Source of the DNA: Streptomyces inusitatus
GTDB taxonomy: Bacteria; Actinomycetota; Actinomycetes; Streptomycetales; Streptomycetaceae
Reading direction: 5' to 3'
Length of the DNA stretch: 64,000 bases
Assembly: GCF_014651115.1 (NCBI RefSeq)
Contig: NZ_BMWG01000004.1
Span: 124,001 to 188,000 of the forward strand
The notes below the pieces were generated by a model. It was not told the origin of the DNA and made no database searches. It worked only from the letters and a program-made list of their open reading frames with translations. This document shows positions 52,346-61,755 of this stretch, piece after piece. The position numbers and the translations under genes are program-made. Positions within the stretch are counted from its first letter, which is position 1. Every line of letters starts with the position of its first letter.

Positions 52346-53149
52346 CTGGGCAAGCGACAGCCCGAAGGCCCGCCGCCCGCGCCTGCGGTACAGCGGATCA
52401 GACTGCGCTACACCAAGCGCGGCCGCCTCCGGTTCACCAGCCACCGTGACTTCCAGCGCGCTTTCGAGCGGGCGTTGAGGCGTTCCGAGGTGCCCATGGC
52501 GTACTCGGCAGGCTTCACCCCGCACCCGAAGGTGTCGTACGCCAATGCCGCACCCACCGGCACGGGCAGCGAGGCCGAGTATCTGGAGATCGCCCTCACC
52601 GAGCACCGTGACCCCGCGACTCTGCGGGATCTGCTCAATGAGTCGCTGCCGAGCGGGCTCGACGTCACCGACGCCGTCGAGGCCCGCACGTCCGGACTCG
52701 CCGACCGGCTCACCGCCTCCGAATGGGAACTGCGGCTGGACAAGGTGGCGGCCGAGGACGCGGAGAGGGCGGTCGCCCTCTTCCTCGCGGCCGAGACCGT
52801 GGACGTCCAGCGCCGCGCCAAGAACGGCATGCGCACCTTTGACGCGCGTGCCGCCGTGGCGCGGCTTCAGGTGGTCTCTCCACAGCCTGATAGGCCCGTG
52901 GACGGCCCCTGTGCGATACTGCGGCTGGTTGTTCGGCACGTAACGCCTGCCGTGCGACCCGACGACGTCCTGTCCGGTCTCCGCGCTGTGGCCGACCTGG
53001 CGCCGCCGGTCCCCGCAGCGGTGACCAGGCTGGCGCAGGGGCTCTTCGACGAGGAGTCCGGCACGGTGACCGACCCGCTCGCACTCGATCGCGAGGCAGT
53101 TCCGACCGCCCCACCCACGGCCGTCGGGACGTCCTCCCCCCAGCTCTGA
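52346..53149 (+). CDS. TIGR03936 / DUF2344 radical-SAM-associated protein, likely CTG start
   Basis: A 267-residue partner of the TIGR03960 radical SAM protein. The core begins IRLRYTKRGRLRFTSHRDFQ and has MAYSAGFTPHPKVSYANA, the usual DUF2344 blocks. The best start is CTG at 52346: GAGGAG lies 8 nt upstream and the resulting product (MGKRQPEGPPPAPAVQ) equals what I expect for Streptomyces homologues. The only upstream canonical start in frame is GTG 52262, which would add 28 unlike residues. A -10-like TACTCT lies at 52193-52198. RNase E/G follows after 276 bp. Confidence 0.85.
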   Translation: MGKRQPEGPPPAPAVQRIRLRYTKRGRLRFTSHRDFQRAFERALRRSEVPMAYSAGFTPHPKVSYANAAPTGTGSEAEYLEIALTEHRDPATLRDLLNESLPSGLDVTDAVEARTSGLADRLTASEWELRLDKVAAEDAERAVALFLAAETVDVQRRAKNGMRTFDARAAVARLQVVSPQPDRPVDGPCAILRLVVRHVTPAVRPDDVLSGLRAVADLAPPVPAAVTRLAQGLFDEESGTVTDPLALDREAVPTAPPTAVGTSSPQL

Positions 53150-53425
53150 CCGGGGGGTCCACGCGGCGAAACGGGTGTTTTGGTCCCGCCGCGCTCACAG
53201 GCAGTCGTTGCAGCACGGCCCTGGTACTCGGGAGCCACCTGAGTCGGGCCGCGCGACACCACACAAGACTTTCGCCAGGCCGTGCGTACATCGCGTAGGG
53301 AACCGGCGAGCCAGACATTGAGCTCCCGTGCGGCGCCCGCGCCCCGGACGACACCACCGCGCCCCGCGCGGTTCGTGGACGTACGGCAAGCCGGCGCCCG
53401 GGAGCGTGACGGGAGAACCGCCCGC
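53150..53425 (+). promoter_or_regulatory. rne promoter and leader region
   Basis: 276 bp without a gene before rne. In other bacteria the rne leader is used for autoregulation by RNase E cleavage. Here no defined structure was worked out; the rne frame is open from 53282 but without a ribosome site until 53411. Confidence 0.35.
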
Positions 53426-56400
53426 ATGCTTGAGCGATCCGAAACCGGCACCGCCGGAGACCACATCGAGGCCAACGGCGACAGCCCCAGCGACACGCTG
53501 CCGCCCCGCCGCCGTCGCCGCGCCGCGTCCCGCCCGGCGGGACCGCCCGGCGGTGCCGCCGCCGAGGCCGCGCCCGCCGAGAACACCGGGAGCGCCGCGA
53601 GTGCCGCCCCGGAGGCCGCCGAGCCGGTCGCCGCCGAGGAGACCCCCGCGCCGCGTGCCCGCCGCCGGGCCACCCGTAAGGCCACCGCGCCGGTCGTGGA
53701 GACGGCCGAGACTGTCGAGGAGGCTCCCGCGCCGCGTGCCCGCCGGGCCACCCGTAAGACCGCCGAGCCGGTCGTGGAGACGGCTGAGGCTGTGGAGGAG
53801 GCTCCGGCCGCGCCGAAGCGTCGTCGTGCGACTCGTGCGGTGAGCACCCCCGAGCCGGAGGCCGTCGAGGCTCCGGCCGTTGAGGAGGCTCCCGCGCCGC
53901 GTGCGCGTCGTGCCACCCGTAAGGCCACTGCCCCGGTCGTGGAGACGGCTGAGGTCGTGGAGGAGGCTCCGGCCGCGCCGAAGCGTCGTCGTGCCACTCG
54001 TGCGGTGAGCACCCCCGAGCCGGAGGCCGTCGAGGCTCCGGCCGCCGAGGAGGCTCCCGCGCCGCGTGCCCGCCGTGCCACCCGTAAGGCCACCGCTCCG
54101 GCCGTCGAGCCGGTCGTGGAGACGGCTGAGGTCGTGGAGGAGGCTCCGGCCGCGCCGAAGCGTCGTCGCGCGACTCGTGCGGTGAGCACCCCCGAGACCG
54201 CCGCCGCCGAGCCGGTCGCCGAGAGCGCCCCGGTGACCCCCGAGGCCCCCGCCGAGGCCGCGCCCGCCGCCCCGGCCGGCCGTGCCCGTCGCCGCGCCAC
54301 CCGTGGGGCCTCCGCCCCCGTCACGGCGACCGAGGCCCCCGTGACCATTGAGGCGGCCCCGGCCCCCAAGGCCCCGGAGGCCGTCGAGGTCGCCGAGCCG
54401 GTCGCCGCCGAGGAGGCTCCCGCGCCGCGTGCCCGCCGCCGGGCCACCCGTGGCGCGTCCGCCCCCGCCGCCGCGCCGCAGGCCGTCGAGCCCGCCGCCG
54501 AGAAGGCCGCGAAGGCCGAAGAAGCCGATGAGGCCGCCCCCGACTCGCGCCGTCGCCGTCGTGCCACCCGCGCGGTGAGCACCCCCGAGGCCCCCGCCGC
54601 CGAGCCGACCCCGGCCCCGGCCCAGCGGCAGCCCGTACAGTCCGCCGAGCAGCCCGCCCCCCGGGGCCGTGGCCGCAGGCGCGCCTCCTCGCCCGAGTTC
54701 ACCGCGCAGTCGGACGCCTCCCCGGCGCGCCGCGCCGCCCGGCCCGCCGTCGCCGTCTTCCAGGCCCCGGTCTTCGCCGAGCCGGTGTTCCAGACGCCGG
54801 AGACGGCCGCCGCGGCTGCCGCCGCCGCGACCCTCGACATCGACGAGGAGGAGGAGCTGATCGAGCCGGAGGAGGCGCCCGTCGCCGTCGCCGAGCCGGT
54901 CGCCGAGCCCGCCGGACGCCGCCGTCGCCGCCGTCGCGGTGAGAGCGCCGAGGCCCCCGCGCCGGTCGAGAAGGCCGTGGCCAAGGCCGCCCGGCCGGTC
55001 GAGCAGCAGATCGCCGAGCCCGTCGAGGAGCCCGAGGTCGAGGCCGAGGTCGAGGCGGAGATCGAGCCCGCCGCGGGCGAGGAGCACGACGAGTTCGAGG
55101 ACCGCCCCTCGCGCCGCCGCCGCCGGGGCGGCCGTCGCCGCCGTCGCGGTGAGATCGCCGACGCCGACGAGGCCGCCGAGGAGCAGCAGCAGGACGAGCG
55201 GGCCGAGGAAGCCGCCGCCGTCGACGAGGAGGCGGAGGACGAGGACGAGCACACCGGGTCCGGCAGCTCCAGCAGCCGTCGCCGTCGTCGTCGCCGCCGT
55301 CGCAGCGGTGACGCCCTGAGCGAGGAGGAGACGGCCACCGGCGACCCCGAGCGCACGGTCGTCAAGGTCCGCGAGCCGCGCGCCGCCCGCACCCGCAGCA
55401 GCGAGGAGCCGTCGGACGAGGTGCAGTCCATCAAGGGCTCCACCCGGCTGGAGGCCAAGAAGCAGCGCCGCCGCGAGGGTCGTGAGCAGGGCCGCCGCCG
55501 TGTGCCGATCATCACCGAGGCCGAGTTCCTCGCCCGCCGTGAGGCCGTCGAGCGCGTGATGGTCGTCCGCCAGAGCGGCGAGCGCACCCAGATCGGCGTC
55601 CTTGAGGACAATGTGCTGGTCGAGCACTACGTCAACAAGGAGCAGGCGACGTCGTACGTCGGCAATGTCTACCTGGGCAAGGTGCAGAACGTCCTGCCGT
55701 CCATGGAGGCCGCCTTCGTCGACATCGGCAAGGGCCGCAACGCGGTCCTGTACGCCGGCGAGGTCAACTTCGAGGCGCTCGGCATGGCGCACGGCCCGCG
55801 CCGGATCGAGGCCGCGCTCAAGTCCGGCCAGTCGGTGCTCGTCCAGGTGACGAAGGACCCGATCGGCCACAAGGGCGCCCGGCTGACCAGCCAGGTCTCC
55901 CTGCCCGGCCGCTATCTGGTCTATGTGCCCGAGGGCTCGATGACCGGGATCAGCCGCAAGCTGCCCGACACCGAGCGCGCCCGGCTGAAGACCATCCTCA
56001 AGAAGATCGTCCCCGAGGACGCGGGCGTCATCGTGCGCACCGCCGCCGAGGGCGCGAGCGAGGACGAGCTGCGCCGTGACGTGGAGCGTCTCCAGGGCCA
56101 GTGGGAGGAGATCCAGCAGAAGGCGAAGAGCGGCAACGCCCCGACGCTGCTCTACGGCGAGCCGGACATGACCGTCCGGGTCGTCCGCGACATCTTCAAC
56201 GAGGACTTCTCCAAGGTCATTGTCAGCGGTGACGAGGCCTGGGGGACCATCCACGGCTATGTCAACCAGGTCGCGCCGGACCTCTCGGACCGGCTCCAGC
56301 GCTGGACCAGCGAGGTGGACGTCTTCGCGACGTACCGCATCGACGAGCAGCTGATGAAGGCGCTGGACCGCAAGGTCTGGCTGCCCTCCGGCGGTTCGCT

Positions 56401-57583
56401 GGTCATCGACAAGACCGAGGCCATGATCGTGGTCGACGTCAACACCGGGAAGTTCACCGGCCAGGGCGGCAACCTGGAGGAGACCGTCACCAGGAACAAC
56501 CTGGAGGCGGCCGAGGAGATCGTGCGTCAGCTGCGGCTGCGCGACCTCGGCGGGATCGTGGTGGTCGACTTCATCGACATGGTCCTGGAGTCCAACCGCG
56601 ATCTGGTGATGCGCCGGCTGCTGGAGTGCCTGGGCCGCGACCGTACGAAGCACCAGGTCGCCGAGGTCACCTCGCTGGGCCTGGTCCAGATGACCCGCAA
56701 GCGGGTGGGCCAGGGTCTGCTGGAGTCCTTCTCCGAGACCTGTGTCCACTGCAACGGGCGCGGTGTGATCGTGCACATGGAGCAGCCGACCTCCGCCGGT
56801 GGCGGCGGTGGCGGCAAGCGTGCCAAGAAGCGCGGCCGCGGCGGCGCCGAGCACGTCCACGAGCACGAGACGGAGACGGCGCTCGGCCGTGAGGCCGAGC
56901 ACGGGACGGAGCCGGAGAGCGAGACGGAGGCGGAGGTCGCCGCCGAGGTGGCCGAGCCCACCGCGCTGCCCGAGCCCGCGTTCGCGCCCGACGAGGACCT
57001 GTACAGCAGCGCCGCCGAGGCGGAGGCGGTCGCCCTGCGCGGCCGCGGCCGCCGCCGGGCGACCCGCGGGGGGGCGGCTCCGGGCCGGGCGCCCAGGGCC
57101 GCCGCCCCGGAGGTCGTGATCGAGGCGAAGGCGAAGGCGAAGACGGAGGCGAAGGCGGAGGTCGTGCCGGAGCCCGTCGCGGTTCCCGAGCCCGAGCCCG
57201 CCGCCGCGCCTGCCGCTGTCGTGCCCGACGCCGCCCCGCCGAGGGCCCGCCGCCGGGTGACCCGCAAGGTCACCGCGCCGGCCGGTTCCCCCTCGGGCGG
57301 CGAGGACGCCGCCGTGGTCGTGGTCGAGACCCCGTCCGCGCCCGCCGTCGAGGCGGTCGAGCCCGCCGCGACGGACCCGGCCCCGGCCCCGGCCAAGAAG
57401 GCGGTCCGCAAGACGGCCGCCAAGAAGGCCCCCGCGAAGAAGGCCGCCGCCAAGAAGACGGCGGCCAAGACCACGGCCAAGAAGACGGCGGTCAAGAAGA
57501 CCACCGCCAAGAAGGCCACGAAGAAGACGGCCGCGGCCGAGCAGCAGTCCCCGGCGTCGGTCACGGCGTCGACCGACGGCTGA
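53426..57583 (+). CDS. rne: Ribonuclease E/G with long disordered arms
   Basis: A 1385-residue endoribonuclease that starts mRNA decay and processes rRNA and tRNA precursors. Residues 1 to about 690 are disordered, with repeated Ala/Pro/Glu blocks and RRRATR-type basic motifs. The S1 domain (about 720-800) follows. The catalytic DNase-I-like domain has Asp1004 and Asn1006 (VVDVNTGKFTG) and Asp1048 (VVVDFID). The Zn-link is Cys1106 and Cys1109 (CVHCNGRG). A C-terminal arm ends in a histone-H1-like KKAAAKKTA tail (about 1325-1375). The basic arms flanking a central catalytic core are the Streptomyces RNase ES layout. The ATG at 53426 has GGGAGAA upstream. A 14-bp terminator follows. Confidence 0.95.
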   Translation: MLERSETGTAGDHIEANGDSPSDTLPPRRRRRAASRPAGPPGGAAAEAAPAENTGSAASAAPEAAEPVAAEETPAPRARRRATRKATAPVVETAETVEEAPAPRARRATRKTAEPVVETAEAVEEAPAAPKRRRATRAVSTPEPEAVEAPAVEEAPAPRARRATRKATAPVVETAEVVEEAPAAPKRRRATRAVSTPEPEAVEAPAAEEAPAPRARRATRKATAPAVEPVVETAEVVEEAPAAPKRRRATRAVSTPETAAAEPVAESAPVTPEAPAEAAPAAPAGRARRRATRGASAPVTATEAPVTIEAAPAPKAPEAVEVAEPVAAEEAPAPRARRRATRGASAPAAAPQAVEPAAEKAAKAEEADEAAPDSRRRRRATRAVSTPEAPAAEPTPAPAQRQPVQSAEQPAPRGRGRRRASSPEFTAQSDASPARRAARPAVAVFQAPVFAEPVFQTPETAAAAAAAATLDIDEEEELIEPEEAPVAVAEPVAEPAGRRRRRRRGESAEAPAPVEKAVAKAARPVEQQIAEPVEEPEVEAEVEAEIEPAAGEEHDEFEDRPSRRRRRGGRRRRRGEIADADEAAEEQQQDERAEEAAAVDEEAEDEDEHTGSGSSSSRRRRRRRRRSGDALSEEETATGDPERTVVKVREPRAARTRSSEEPSDEVQSIKGSTRLEAKKQRRREGREQGRRRVPIITEAEFLARREAVERVMVVRQSGERTQIGVLEDNVLVEHYVNKEQATSYVGNVYLGKVQNVLPSMEAAFVDIGKGRNAVLYAGEVNFEALGMAHGPRRIEAALKSGQSVLVQVTKDPIGHKGARLTSQVSLPGRYLVYVPEGSMTGISRKLPDTERARLKTILKKIVPEDAGVIVRTAAEGASEDELRRDVERLQGQWEEIQQKAKSGNAPTLLYGEPDMTVRVVRDIFNEDFSKVIVSGDEAWGTIHGYVNQVAPDLSDRLQRWTSEVDVFATYRIDEQLMKALDRKVWLPSGGSLVIDKTEAMIVVDVNTGKFTGQGGNLEETVTRNNLEAAEEIVRQLRLRDLGGIVVVDFIDMVLESNRDLVMRRLLECLGRDRTKHQVAEVTSLGLVQMTRKRVGQGLLESFSETCVHCNGRGVIVHMEQPTSAGGGGGGKRAKKRGRGGAEHVHEHETETALGREAEHGTEPESETEAEVAAEVAEPTALPEPAFAPDEDLYSSAAEAEAVALRGRGRRRATRGGAAPGRAPRAAAPEVVIEAKAKAKTEAKAEVVPEPVAVPEPEPAAAPAAVVPDAAPPRARRRVTRKVTAPAGSPSGGEDAAVVVVETPSAPAVEAVEPAATDPAPAPAKKAVRKTAAKKAPAKKAAAKKTAAKTTAKKTAVKKTTAKKATKKTAAAEQQSPASVTASTDG
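53640..54480. repeat. Tandem repeats inside rne, period about 165-177 bp
   Basis: GTCGTGGAGACGGCTGAG recurs at 53771, 53936 and 54113 with nearly identical surroundings. Each unit encodes about 55-59 residues ending in RRRATRAVSTPE and RRATRKATAP motifs. Shorter decayed units extend to about 54480. The near identity at the DNA level implies recent duplication or gene conversion. Confidence 0.85.
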
Positions 57584-57623
57584 CCGACCGACCGGCCCCG
57601 GCCTCCGGGCCGTACGTACAGAA

Positions 57624-57668
57624 AGCGCCGTGCCCCCGTCCCGCCCCCCCGGAGGGGGGCACGGCGCT
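57624..57668 (+). terminator. Intrinsic terminator after rne
   Basis: AGCGCCGTGCCCCC (57624-57637) and its complement (57655-57668) form a 14-bp stem. It separates rne from the glycan operon. Confidence 0.88.
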
Positions 57669-57859
57669 CTCGTACCCCTGGAGCCCCCCTGGGGGGGGCT
57701 TGGGGACCGAATGGTTGACGCGCCGAGTTGACGGCGCGTTCGTATTGCGCCGAACGGGTGTTCCCCGCCTCGTGGGTCCCTCGTGGGACCCCGGCCCCGC
57801 CCTCCCCCTCCTGCACGATGGCTCTGCCGCGGGCACTGCCGCGATCAAGGAGGGCGTCC

Positions 57860-58984
57860 ATGACGACCAGCAGTCGGCACCCCATCCCCATCCCCGCCGC
57901 TCGCCCGGTCATCGACGAGGAGGAGATCGAGGCCGCCGTCCGGGTCCTGCGCAGCGGCCGGGTGGTGCAGGGCCCCGAGGTCGCCGCGTTCGAGGAGGGC
58001 TTCTCGGAGCTGGTCGACGGACGGCACTGCGTCGCGGTCAACTCCGGCACCTCCGCGCTCTATCTGGTCCTGCTGGCACTGGGCCTCGGCCGCGGCGACG
58101 AGGTCGTGGTGCCGTCGTTCTCGTTCGCCGCCACCGCCAATGTGGTCAGACTGGCCGGCGCGGAGCCCGTCTTCGCCGACATCGACCCCGCCAGCTACTG
58201 CCTAGACCCCGCCGCCGTCGAGGCGGCGATCACCCCGCGCACCGCCGCGATCATCCCGGTGCATCTGTACGGGCACCCGGCGGCCATGGACCGCATCATG
58301 CCCATCGCCGCAGCCCACGGCCTCGCCGTGGTCGAGGACGCCTGCCAGGCGCACGCGGCGGCGCTGCACGGAACCCCCGTGGGGGCGTTCGGCACCGCCG
58401 GGACCTTCAGCTTCTATCCGACGAAGAACATGCACTCCCTCGAAGGCGGCATGGTCTCCACCGCCGACGCGGGGCTCGCCAGAACCCTGCGGCTGCTGCG
58501 CAACCAGGGCATGGAGCAGCGGTACGCCAACGAGATCATCGGCGTCAATATGCGGCTGACGGACGTCGCCGCCGCCGTGGGCCGGGTGCAGTTGGCGAAG
58601 CTGCCCGCGTGGACCGAGCGCCGGATCGCCAACACCGCCTACCTCAGCGAGCACATCACCTCGCCCCGGGTGGTCAAGCCGTCCGTGGCGAAGGGGGCGC
58701 GGCACAGCTGCCACCAGTACACGATCCGGGTCCCCGGCGACCGGGAGGCGGCGGTGGCGAGGCTGGCCGATGCGGGGGTGGGCAGCGCGGTCTACTACCC
58801 GACGCCGATCCACCGGCTGAAACCTTTCTGGGAACCGGACCAGCTCGCCGGCCGCCGCTGGGAGCTGCCGGAGACCGAGCGCGCGGCGGCGGAGGTCGTC
58901 TCGCTGCCGGTGCACCCCTCGCTGACCCGGCCGGAGCTGGCGCGTATCGCCGCCGCCGTCAACGCGCTGGGGGAGCTGTGGTGA
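57860..58984 (+). CDS. DegT/DnrJ/EryC1 family aminotransferase
   Basis: A 374-residue PLP-dependent nucleotide-sugar aminotransferase. The PLP lysine is in SFYPTKNMHSLEGGM. Other blocks are VNSGTSALYLVLLALG, VVEDACQAHAA and GVNMRLTDVAAAVGRVQL. The sequence fits the WbpE/WlbC group that aminates a 3-keto hexuronic sugar nucleotide; the exact sugar is inferred from the neighbouring oxidoreductase and dehydrogenase. The ATG at 57860 follows AAGGAGGG. First gene of an operon running to the window end; its stop overlaps the next start (GTGA). Confidence 0.9.
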   Translation: MTTSSRHPIPIPAARPVIDEEEIEAAVRVLRSGRVVQGPEVAAFEEGFSELVDGRHCVAVNSGTSALYLVLLALGLGRGDEVVVPSFSFAATANVVRLAGAEPVFADIDPASYCLDPAAVEAAITPRTAAIIPVHLYGHPAAMDRIMPIAAAHGLAVVEDACQAHAAALHGTPVGAFGTAGTFSFYPTKNMHSLEGGMVSTADAGLARTLRLLRNQGMEQRYANEIIGVNMRLTDVAAAVGRVQLAKLPAWTERRIANTAYLSEHITSPRVVKPSVAKGARHSCHQYTIRVPGDREAAVARLADAGVGSAVYYPTPIHRLKPFWEPDQLAGRRWELPETERAAAEVVSLPVHPSLTRPELARIAAAVNALGELW

Positions 58985-60024
58985 GCGCCGCGCCCCCGGT
59001 GGTGACCGCCGGGACCCGGGGCCCGCTGCGGGTCGGGCTCACCGGCCTGGGCTCGATGGGCCGCCATCACGCCCGGGTGCTCGCCTCGCTGGAGGGGGTG
59101 CGGCTGGTCGGCGTGGTGGATCCGCTGGGCGACCGGGAGGGCTGGGCGCAGGGTGTGCCCGTGCTGCGCACGCTGGGGGAGCTGATCGCGCTCGGCATCG
59201 ACTACGCGGTGGTGGCCTGCCCGACCGCGCTCCATGTGGACGTCGGTCTGGAGCTGGCGGGGGCCGGGGTCGGCGCGCTGATCGAGAAGCCGGTCGCCGA
59301 CAGTGTGGAGGGCGCTCGCGCCCTGGTGGCGGCGTTCGAGTCGCGCTCCCTGGTGGCGGGCGTCGGCCATATCGAGCGGTGCAATCCGGCGCTGCGCTCG
59401 CTGCGGCGACGGCTGGAGGACGGCGAGCTGGGCGATGTCTATCAGGTGGTGACCCGGCGTCAGGGGCCCTTTCCGCACCGGATCGCCGATGTGGGGGTGG
59501 TCAAGGACCTCGCCACCCATGACATCGATCTCACCGGCTGGGTGACCGGCCAGGAGTACGTCTCGATCGCCGCGCGCACGGTCTCCAAGTCGGGCCGTCC
59601 GCACGAGGACATGGTCTCGGCGGTCGGCCGGCTCTCGGCCGGTGCCACGGTCAACCACCTGGTCAACTGGCTGAGCCCGCTGAAGGAGAGATTCACCTCG
59701 GTCACCGGCGAGAAGGGCTGCTTCGTCGCCGACACCCTCACCGCCGACCTCACCTTCTACTCCAACGCGGCGCAGGCCACCGAGTGGGAGGCGCTCCAGG
59801 CCTTCCGGGGGGTCTCCGAGGGGGACATGGTCCGGTACGCCATCCCCAAGCGGGAGCCGCTGCTGGTCGAGCACGAGCTGTTCCGGGACGCGATGCTCGG
59901 CGGGCCCGCCGACATCTGCACCCTCCGCCAGGGGCTGCGGACGGTGGAGGTGGCGGCGGCGGTGCTGGAGTCGGCCGCCGGCGGCCACACGGTGGATCTT
60001 CCCGCGCCCGCCGTGGTCCGGTAG
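58981..60024 (+). CDS. Gfo/Idh/MocA oxidoreductase (nucleotide-sugar 3-dehydrogenase-like)
   Basis: A 347-residue NAD-dependent sugar oxidoreductase. The Rossmann loop is VGLTGLGSMGRHHARVL, the catalytic Lys is in ALIEKPVADS, and the His region is VKDLATHDIDLTGW. Paired with a DegT aminotransferase it resembles WlbA, which oxidises UDP-GlcNAcA at C3 before transamination. That match is by context and size, not by a diagnostic residue. GTG 58981 overlaps the preceding stop. The glycosyltransferase begins 14 bp after the stop. Confidence 0.87.
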   Translation: MSAAPPVVTAGTRGPLRVGLTGLGSMGRHHARVLASLEGVRLVGVVDPLGDREGWAQGVPVLRTLGELIALGIDYAVVACPTALHVDVGLELAGAGVGALIEKPVADSVEGARALVAAFESRSLVAGVGHIERCNPALRSLRRRLEDGELGDVYQVVTRRQGPFPHRIADVGVVKDLATHDIDLTGWVTGQEYVSIAARTVSKSGRPHEDMVSAVGRLSAGATVNHLVNWLSPLKERFTSVTGEKGCFVADTLTADLTFYSNAAQATEWEALQAFRGVSEGDMVRYAIPKREPLLVEHELFRDAMLGGPADICTLRQGLRTVEVAAAVLESAAGGHTVDLPAPAVVR

Positions 60025-60038
60025 GGCGGGTGCGTGCC

Positions 60039-61751
60039 GTGACCGTGCCGCAGCGTCCGCCGGGAGCACCCCGTACCGCCGTCGCGGTAGCCGGGCGGCC
60101 CGATGTCACGGTGATCCTCGCCGTCTACAACACGATGCCGTATCTGACCGGGTGTCTGGACTCGCTGCTGGCGCAGTCCATCGGTCCGGACCGGCTGCGG
60201 ATCGTGGCCGTGGACGACGGTTCGACCGACGGCGGCGGGGCCGAGCTGGACCGGTACGCCCGCGCGCACCCGGACACCGTGACGGTGGTCCATCAGCCCA
60301 ACTCGGGCGGTCCGGCGGCCCCCAGCAACCGGGCGCTGGAGGCGGCCACCGGCCGGTACGTGTACTTCATGGGCTCGGACGACCGGCTCGGGCCCGAGGC
60401 GCTGGCCCGTCTGGTGGCCTGCGCCGACGAGTACGGCTCCGACATCGTGGTCGGGAAGATGACCGGGGTGGGCGGACGCTATGTCCATCAGGCGCTCTTC
60501 ACCGAGAGCGGGCCGAGCGCGCCGGACGTGGGGCTGTACGACTCGGCGCTGCCGTTCACGCTCTCCAACGCGAAGCTGTTCCGCCGTGAGCTGGTGGAGC
60601 GGCACGGGCTGCGCTTCCCCGAGGACATGCCGGTCGGCAGCGATCAGCCGTTCACCATCGAGGCCTGTGTCCGGGCCCGCAGGATCTCGGTGCTCGCGGA
60701 CTACACGTACTACTACGCGCTCAAGCGCCGGGACGCCGGGAACATCACCTACCGGGCCGGTCATCTGGACCGGCTGCGCTGCACCGCGCGGATCATGGAC
60801 CACACCGCCGGGCTGATCCCGCCAGGACCCGAGCGGGACAGCGTCCTGCACCGCCATTTCACCTGGGAGCTGGCGAAGCTCCTCCAGTCGGACTTCCCGG
60901 CGCTGGCCGCGCCGGTCCGCGACCGGGTCCGCGAGGGGATCGGCGCGCTCGCCGACGCCTATCTGACCGATCCGCTGCGCGATCTGCTGCCGGTCCGCCG
61001 CCGGGTGCGGATCGAGCTGGCCCGGCGCGGGGCGGCCGAGGCCCTGGTCCGGGCGATCGAGGACGAGGAGCGGAACGGTCCGGTGTTCGCGCTGACGGAC
61101 GACGGGCGGGCGCGTCTGCGCTGCCCCGGCTTCCGGGATCCGGCGCTCGGCCTGCCCGACCGGGTCTTCGAGGTACTGGGCGAATCGATTCTCCCCGCGC
61201 TGTCGTCCGGCACCGAGCTGCTGGAATCCGCCTGGGAGCAGCACGGTGACGATCTCGCCCTCACCCTCGCGGTGCGCACCCCGCTGACCGGCGACACCTC
61301 GTCCGCCGTCATCCGGCTGCTGCCCGGATCCCTGCCGAAGAGCGCCGACGGCCCCGGCGGCCGGCTGCTGCCCGCCGACCACGAGCCGCCGCCCGCCGTC
61401 GGCCGGTTCACCCGCGAGGAGCTGCCCGGCGGCACGGTGCTCCGCGCCAGGATCCCGATCGAGGCGCGCACGGCCTCCCTCGCCGTACGCCTCCATGTCC
61501 ACGTCGCGGGTGGGTGGTACGAGATCCCCGTACGGGGACGGGGCAAGCCGATGCCGCTCGCCCGGCGCTGGCGGCTGGACGACTCCTACCGGGTCTCCGC
61601 CCGCGTCAACGCCAAGGGCCGCATGGTCGTCCGCACCGGCCCGCTGTTCCCGCCGCGCGTGCCCTGGCCGGCCCGGGTGCGCCGCCGGCTGGCCGCGCTG
61701 CTGCCCGGCCGCTGGTTCGCCCGCCTGTCCGCCCGCGCGAAGAGGAAGTGA
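60039..61751 (+). CDS. GT2 glycosyltransferase, TarS/TarQ-like with C-terminal beta domain
   Basis: A 570-residue cytoplasmic glycosyltransferase. The GT-A domain (residues 20-250) has VTVILAVYNTMPYL, VAVDDGSTDGGG and the metal-binding MGSDDRL. Following segments (GSDIVVGKMTGVGG, SNAKLFRRELVE and RRDAGNITYR) resemble teichoic-acid-glycosylating TarS/TarP. A helical linker and a C-terminal beta-rich region (from about 400) follow, then a basic tail. It may add a sugar to a phosphate-linked wall polymer (inference). The start is GTG 60039 or GTG 60030, with a weak GGGCGG upstream. Next gene starts 4 bp after the stop. Confidence 0.86.
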   Translation: MTVPQRPPGAPRTAVAVAGRPDVTVILAVYNTMPYLTGCLDSLLAQSIGPDRLRIVAVDDGSTDGGGAELDRYARAHPDTVTVVHQPNSGGPAAPSNRALEAATGRYVYFMGSDDRLGPEALARLVACADEYGSDIVVGKMTGVGGRYVHQALFTESGPSAPDVGLYDSALPFTLSNAKLFRRELVERHGLRFPEDMPVGSDQPFTIEACVRARRISVLADYTYYYALKRRDAGNITYRAGHLDRLRCTARIMDHTAGLIPPGPERDSVLHRHFTWELAKLLQSDFPALAAPVRDRVREGIGALADAYLTDPLRDLLPVRRRVRIELARRGAAEALVRAIEDEERNGPVFALTDDGRARLRCPGFRDPALGLPDRVFEVLGESILPALSSGTELLESAWEQHGDDLALTLAVRTPLTGDTSSAVIRLLPGSLPKSADGPGGRLLPADHEPPPAVGRFTREELPGGTVLRARIPIEARTASLAVRLHVHVAGGWYEIPVRGRGKPMPLARRWRLDDSYRVSARVNAKGRMVVRTGPLFPPRVPWPARVRRRLAALLPGRWFARLSARAKRK

Positions 61752-61755
61752 TCCG

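Noticed and set aside
53195..56902. A 1235-codon minus-strand open frame across rne
   Set aside because: It is antisense of the Glu/Ala/Arg repeats of RNase E/G, with no ribosome site and no domain of its own.
57700..58980. A long plus-strand frame upstream of the Gfo/Idh gene in the same phase
   Set aside because: It is a shadow of the DegT aminotransferase; the real start GTG 58981 overlaps that gene's stop.
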